From the NCBI RefSeq assembly GCF_900105495.1, contig NZ_FNTF01000002.1:1029501-1093500 (forward strand): DNA of 64,000 bases, in the 5' to 3' direction. Position numbers and translations under genes: made by a program. The notes below the pieces were generated by a model. That model worked only from the letters and a program-made list of their open reading frames with translations. It searched no databases and was not told where the DNA came from. The DNA is from Pseudomonas frederiksbergensis (lineage in GTDB: Bacteria; Pseudomonadota; Gammaproteobacteria; Pseudomonadales; Pseudomonadaceae). Every line of letters starts with the position of its first letter. Positions within the stretch are counted from its first letter, which is position 1. Positions 61,998-64,000 of the stretch are shown one piece after another.

Positions 61998-62648
61998 ATG
62001 AACACCGCCGCATTGCGCGAGCAGATCCAAAAAGCCCAACAACACGAAGCCGAAACCGGCCTGCTGACTCGTCAGCTGGAAACCCAATTGCCACACCTTC
62101 ACTCCGCCATCCAATTGCCGGATGTCGACGCCAACGGCGTGATGACGCGTTTTGTGGCCGCGTATATAGAGCAAGTGCCGGACCTGCTGGACGCAGCCAA
62201 TGAAGTCGCCAGGGAAGCGGGTATCGAATCACAGATCAAACCGGTGCTGAAAATCGCCGAGCAGTTCTTCCTTCAGCCGCCAGCGATCATGGCCGGTCAC
62301 GTGGGTCTGGACAGCCTGCTGGACGAAGCCTATCTGGCACACCGCCTGGTCGAAGAGGTCAATGACCTGTACATCAAGCATTTTGGCCAGCCACTGATCC
62401 CCTTGGACATGACGGTTGCCAACCTGATTGCCCACCAACTGATCGGCGAAGAGTTCGCCAATCAACTGGATGAGGCGGTGCATCACGCCGTGGACGAGAT
62501 GCTCAATGAAGACAGTTTCGCGCTGGAGTCCGTCGAGGCCTACCGCGAGAAACTCAACAGCCCCGACACCGGCGCTGCATGGAAGCGCTGGCCGTGCCTG
62601 TCGCGCCAGTTGGGCGTCGGCCTGGAGCTGGATCAGCCAGCGGCTTGA
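61998..62648 (+). CDS. conserved hypothetical protein (PA0104 type), 216 aa
   Basis: Not recognised as a known family. It begins MNTAALREQIQKAQQHEAETG, is acidic and mostly helical, and has one cysteine (WPCLSRQ, about 201) and no signal peptide or membrane segment, so it should be cytoplasmic. A CTGGAG Shine-Dalgarno at 7 bp supports the start. Divergent from coxB and convergent with the SulP gene, sharing a bidirectional terminator. Confidence 0.7.
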   Translation: MNTAALREQIQKAQQHEAETGLLTRQLETQLPHLHSAIQLPDVDANGVMTRFVAAYIEQVPDLLDAANEVAREAGIESQIKPVLKIAEQFFLQPPAIMAGHVGLDSLLDEAYLAHRLVEEVNDLYIKHFGQPLIPLDMTVANLIAHQLIGEEFANQLDEAVHHAVDEMLNEDSFALESVEAYREKLNSPDTGAAWKRWPCLSRQLGVGLELDQPAA

Positions 62649-62660
62649 TTCGTTGCCCAT

Positions 62661-62693
62661 AAAAAATCGCAGCCTGTTGGCTGCGATTTTTTT
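62661..62693. terminator. bidirectional intrinsic terminator
   Basis: AAAAAATCGCAGCC-TGTT-GGCTGCGATTTTTTT: a perfect 14-bp stem with T-runs on both strands, between convergent genes. Its right edge touches the stop codon of the SulP gene. Confidence 0.92.
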
Positions 62694-63999
62694 AAGCGGC
62701 TGCGGAGCCGACGCCCGTCGTGGTCCGCAATCGCCCTTCCAGCCTGCGCTTCAACCCCCGCGCTTCAATCAACAGTTTTGACCCCTTGGCCGCATTGGCC
62801 CGACTCCATTCTTCCAGCAACTCCAGGCACGAGTGATCGATGTAGCTCAGGTTATTGAGCGGCACATGCACCGTCGCGCCAGCCGGAATGGTTCCCAGCA
62901 CCTGGGTCAGCGCCGGCACTTTGAGAAAGGTCGCTGCACCGATCAACCGCAATTCCATTTCGCCGTCCTTGGGCAGGTCGATCAGGCTGATTTTCAACCG
63001 CGAAGCCTTCCAGGCCAGTTTGGCCAGGGTCAGGCCGAAGCCGATCAGCACGCCAGTCAGCAGGTCGGTGAAGATGATCGCCAGGGCTGTTGCCGCGTAG
63101 GTGAACATCGGCATCCGGCCATAACGGCCCAGACCGCGGAAGGCCTTGAGGTCGACCAGTTTGAAACCGGTGTAAACCAGAACGCCCGCCAGGCTCGCCA
63201 CCGGAATGCTTTGCAGCACGCTAGACAACAGCAACACGAAAGCCAGCAGCCACAAGCCATGGAAGATCGCCGACAGTCGCGTGGTGGCCCCTGCCTGGAC
63301 GTTGGCCGAACTGCGTACGATCACGCCGGTCATTGGCAGCGCTCCGAGCAGGCCGCAAAGCATGTTGCCTACGCCTTGAGCCGACAATTCCCGGTCGAAG
63401 TCTGAGCGCTGGCCGCTGTGCATGCGGTCCACCGCAGCGGCTGAAAGCAGGGTTTCGGCGCTGGCGATAAACGCCACGGCAAATGCGGCGATCAGCAAGG
63501 TCGGGTCAGCCAGATTGAGCAAGTCGGCAGGCTTCAGCCAGTCGATGGCTTCTGCGAGGTTGGCCGGGACTTCCACGCGTTTGACCTGCAAGGCGAGCAT
63601 CAGGCTGGCGACCGTCGCCAGGCCTACACCCAGCAGTGCGCCGGGAATGAAGCGCAGGGAATGGGGACGGAATTTCTCCCACAGCCACATCACCGCAATC
63701 GTCGACAGTCCGAGCAACCCGGCTTGCCAACCGAAGGAGGGCAAGGCCTGCACGACGGCAGCGGGGAAGGCTGCCAGGTTGTCCAGCCCCGAAGGCTTGG
63801 GCACGGCGTCGAGCATCACATGCACCTGTGACAACACGATCAGTACACCAATCCCGGCGAGCATGCCGTAGACCACTGCTGGCGCCGTCACTCGGAACCA
63901 GCAGCCCAATTTAAAGCGCCCGGCCAGCAACTGCAGAAAACCCGCCAGTAACAGGATCGGCCCGAGCATGGCGATACCATGCTGGCGCACCAGTTCGAA
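62692..63999 (-). CDS. SulP-family anion transporter, N-terminal part cut by window end
   Basis: At least 435 codons; the frame stays open to the end of the window, so the N-terminus (about 80-90 residues in this family) is missing. Nine or so hydrophobic segments (RFKLGCWFRVTAPAVVYGMLAGIG; FAVAFIASAETLLSAAAVDRM; GLLGALPMTGVIVRSSANVQAGATTRLSAIFHGLW) are followed by a C-terminal STAS domain (HVPLNNLSYIDHSCLELLEEW). In P. aeruginosa the equivalent gene (PA0103) lies beside a carbonic anhydrase, so bicarbonate or sulfate is a plausible substrate; the next gene is outside the window. Confidence 0.88.
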   Translation of the reverse strand, partial: FELVRQHGIAMLGPILLLAGFLQLLAGRFKLGCWFRVTAPAVVYGMLAGIGVLIVLSQVHVMLDAVPKPSGLDNLAAFPAAVVQALPSFGWQAGLLGLSTIAVMWLWEKFRPHSLRFIPGALLGVGLATVASLMLALQVKRVEVPANLAEAIDWLKPADLLNLADPTLLIAAFAVAFIASAETLLSAAAVDRMHSGQRSDFDRELSAQGVGNMLCGLLGALPMTGVIVRSSANVQAGATTRLSAIFHGLWLLAFVLLLSSVLQSIPVASLAGVLVYTGFKLVDLKAFRGLGRYGRMPMFTYAATALAIIFTDLLTGVLIGFGLTLAKLAWKASRLKISLIDLPKDGEMELRLIGAATFLKVPALTQVLGTIPAGATVHVPLNNLSYIDHSCLELLEEWSRANAAKGSKLLIEARGLKRRLEGRLRTTTGVGSAAA

Positions 64000-64000
64000 C

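Overview
The window is core chromosome of a fluorescent Pseudomonas, most likely of the P. fluorescens group. Evidence is the gene content and order (dprA-tsaC-qor-hemF-aroE; algB-kinB-ampDh2-GGDEF gene-dsbA-cc4-engB-polA-thrB-znuA/zur-znuCB-metNIQ; the aa3 oxidase cluster), which matches, from memory, the origin-proximal parts of the P. aeruginosa chromosome, plus many palindromic REP-type spacers typical of P. fluorescens. I see no tRNA, rRNA, insertion sequence, phage or CRISPR array. Both ends cut genes: a LysM-type protein at the left and a SulP transporter at the right.

Layout. 0-5.5 kb: DNA uptake and recombination (dprA), tRNA t6A synthesis (tsaC), quinone reductase, haem (hemF with an Anr box) and shikimate (aroE) genes. 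5.5-11.5 kb: a choline-O-sulfate block (SulP permease, ChoX binding protein, BetC sulfatase, divergent LysR regulator). 11.5-19.5 kb: small enzymes and transporters (DOPA-dioxygenase-like, GFA-like, citrate symporter, TerC, Na/Pi symporter), an M16 peptidase and a DUF5924 membrane protein. 19.5-23 kb: a four-gene MCE lipid-transport operon. 23-27.7 kb: an SpmA/SpmB-like membrane protein, gltP, an Ivy-type lysozyme-inhibitor homologue and two tiny membrane proteins, with a 0.7 kb gene-poor stretch. 28-36.8 kb: a signalling block (AlgB/KinB, an EAL phosphodiesterase, AmpDh2, a GGDEF cyclase, an EEP-family protein). 36.8-43.9 kb: dsbA, cytochromes c4 and c5-like, engB, polA, a DUF2782 protein and thrB. 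Between polA and engB lies a strong candidate ErsA-type small RNA with an AlgU promoter and a terminator. 44-53 kb: zinc uptake (znuA divergent from zur-znuC-znuB), a lipoprotein, katE and metNIQ. 53-61.6 kb: the aa3 cytochrome c oxidase (coxB, coxA, ctaG, coxC) with assembly genes (SURF1, ctaA, cyoE, SCO1/SenC). 62-64 kb: a conserved hypothetical protein and a second SulP transporter.

The most notable non-genic signals are: (1) the ErsA-like sRNA; (2) seven exact DnaA boxes (TTATCCACA) in the first 10.6 kb and none seen in the other 53 kb; (3) eleven palindromic REP-type elements in several modular families, including one 108-bp element present twice in opposite orientations 50 kb apart; (4) a complex algB leader with repeated operator-like motifs, a hairpin that displays an AACAACAA motif, and a small upstream ORF; (5) a 56-nt stem-loop in the otherwise empty gltP-ivy interval. 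Starts were chosen by Shine-Dalgarno spacing and family N-termini. Family assignments are by reading the proteins; no database search was run.
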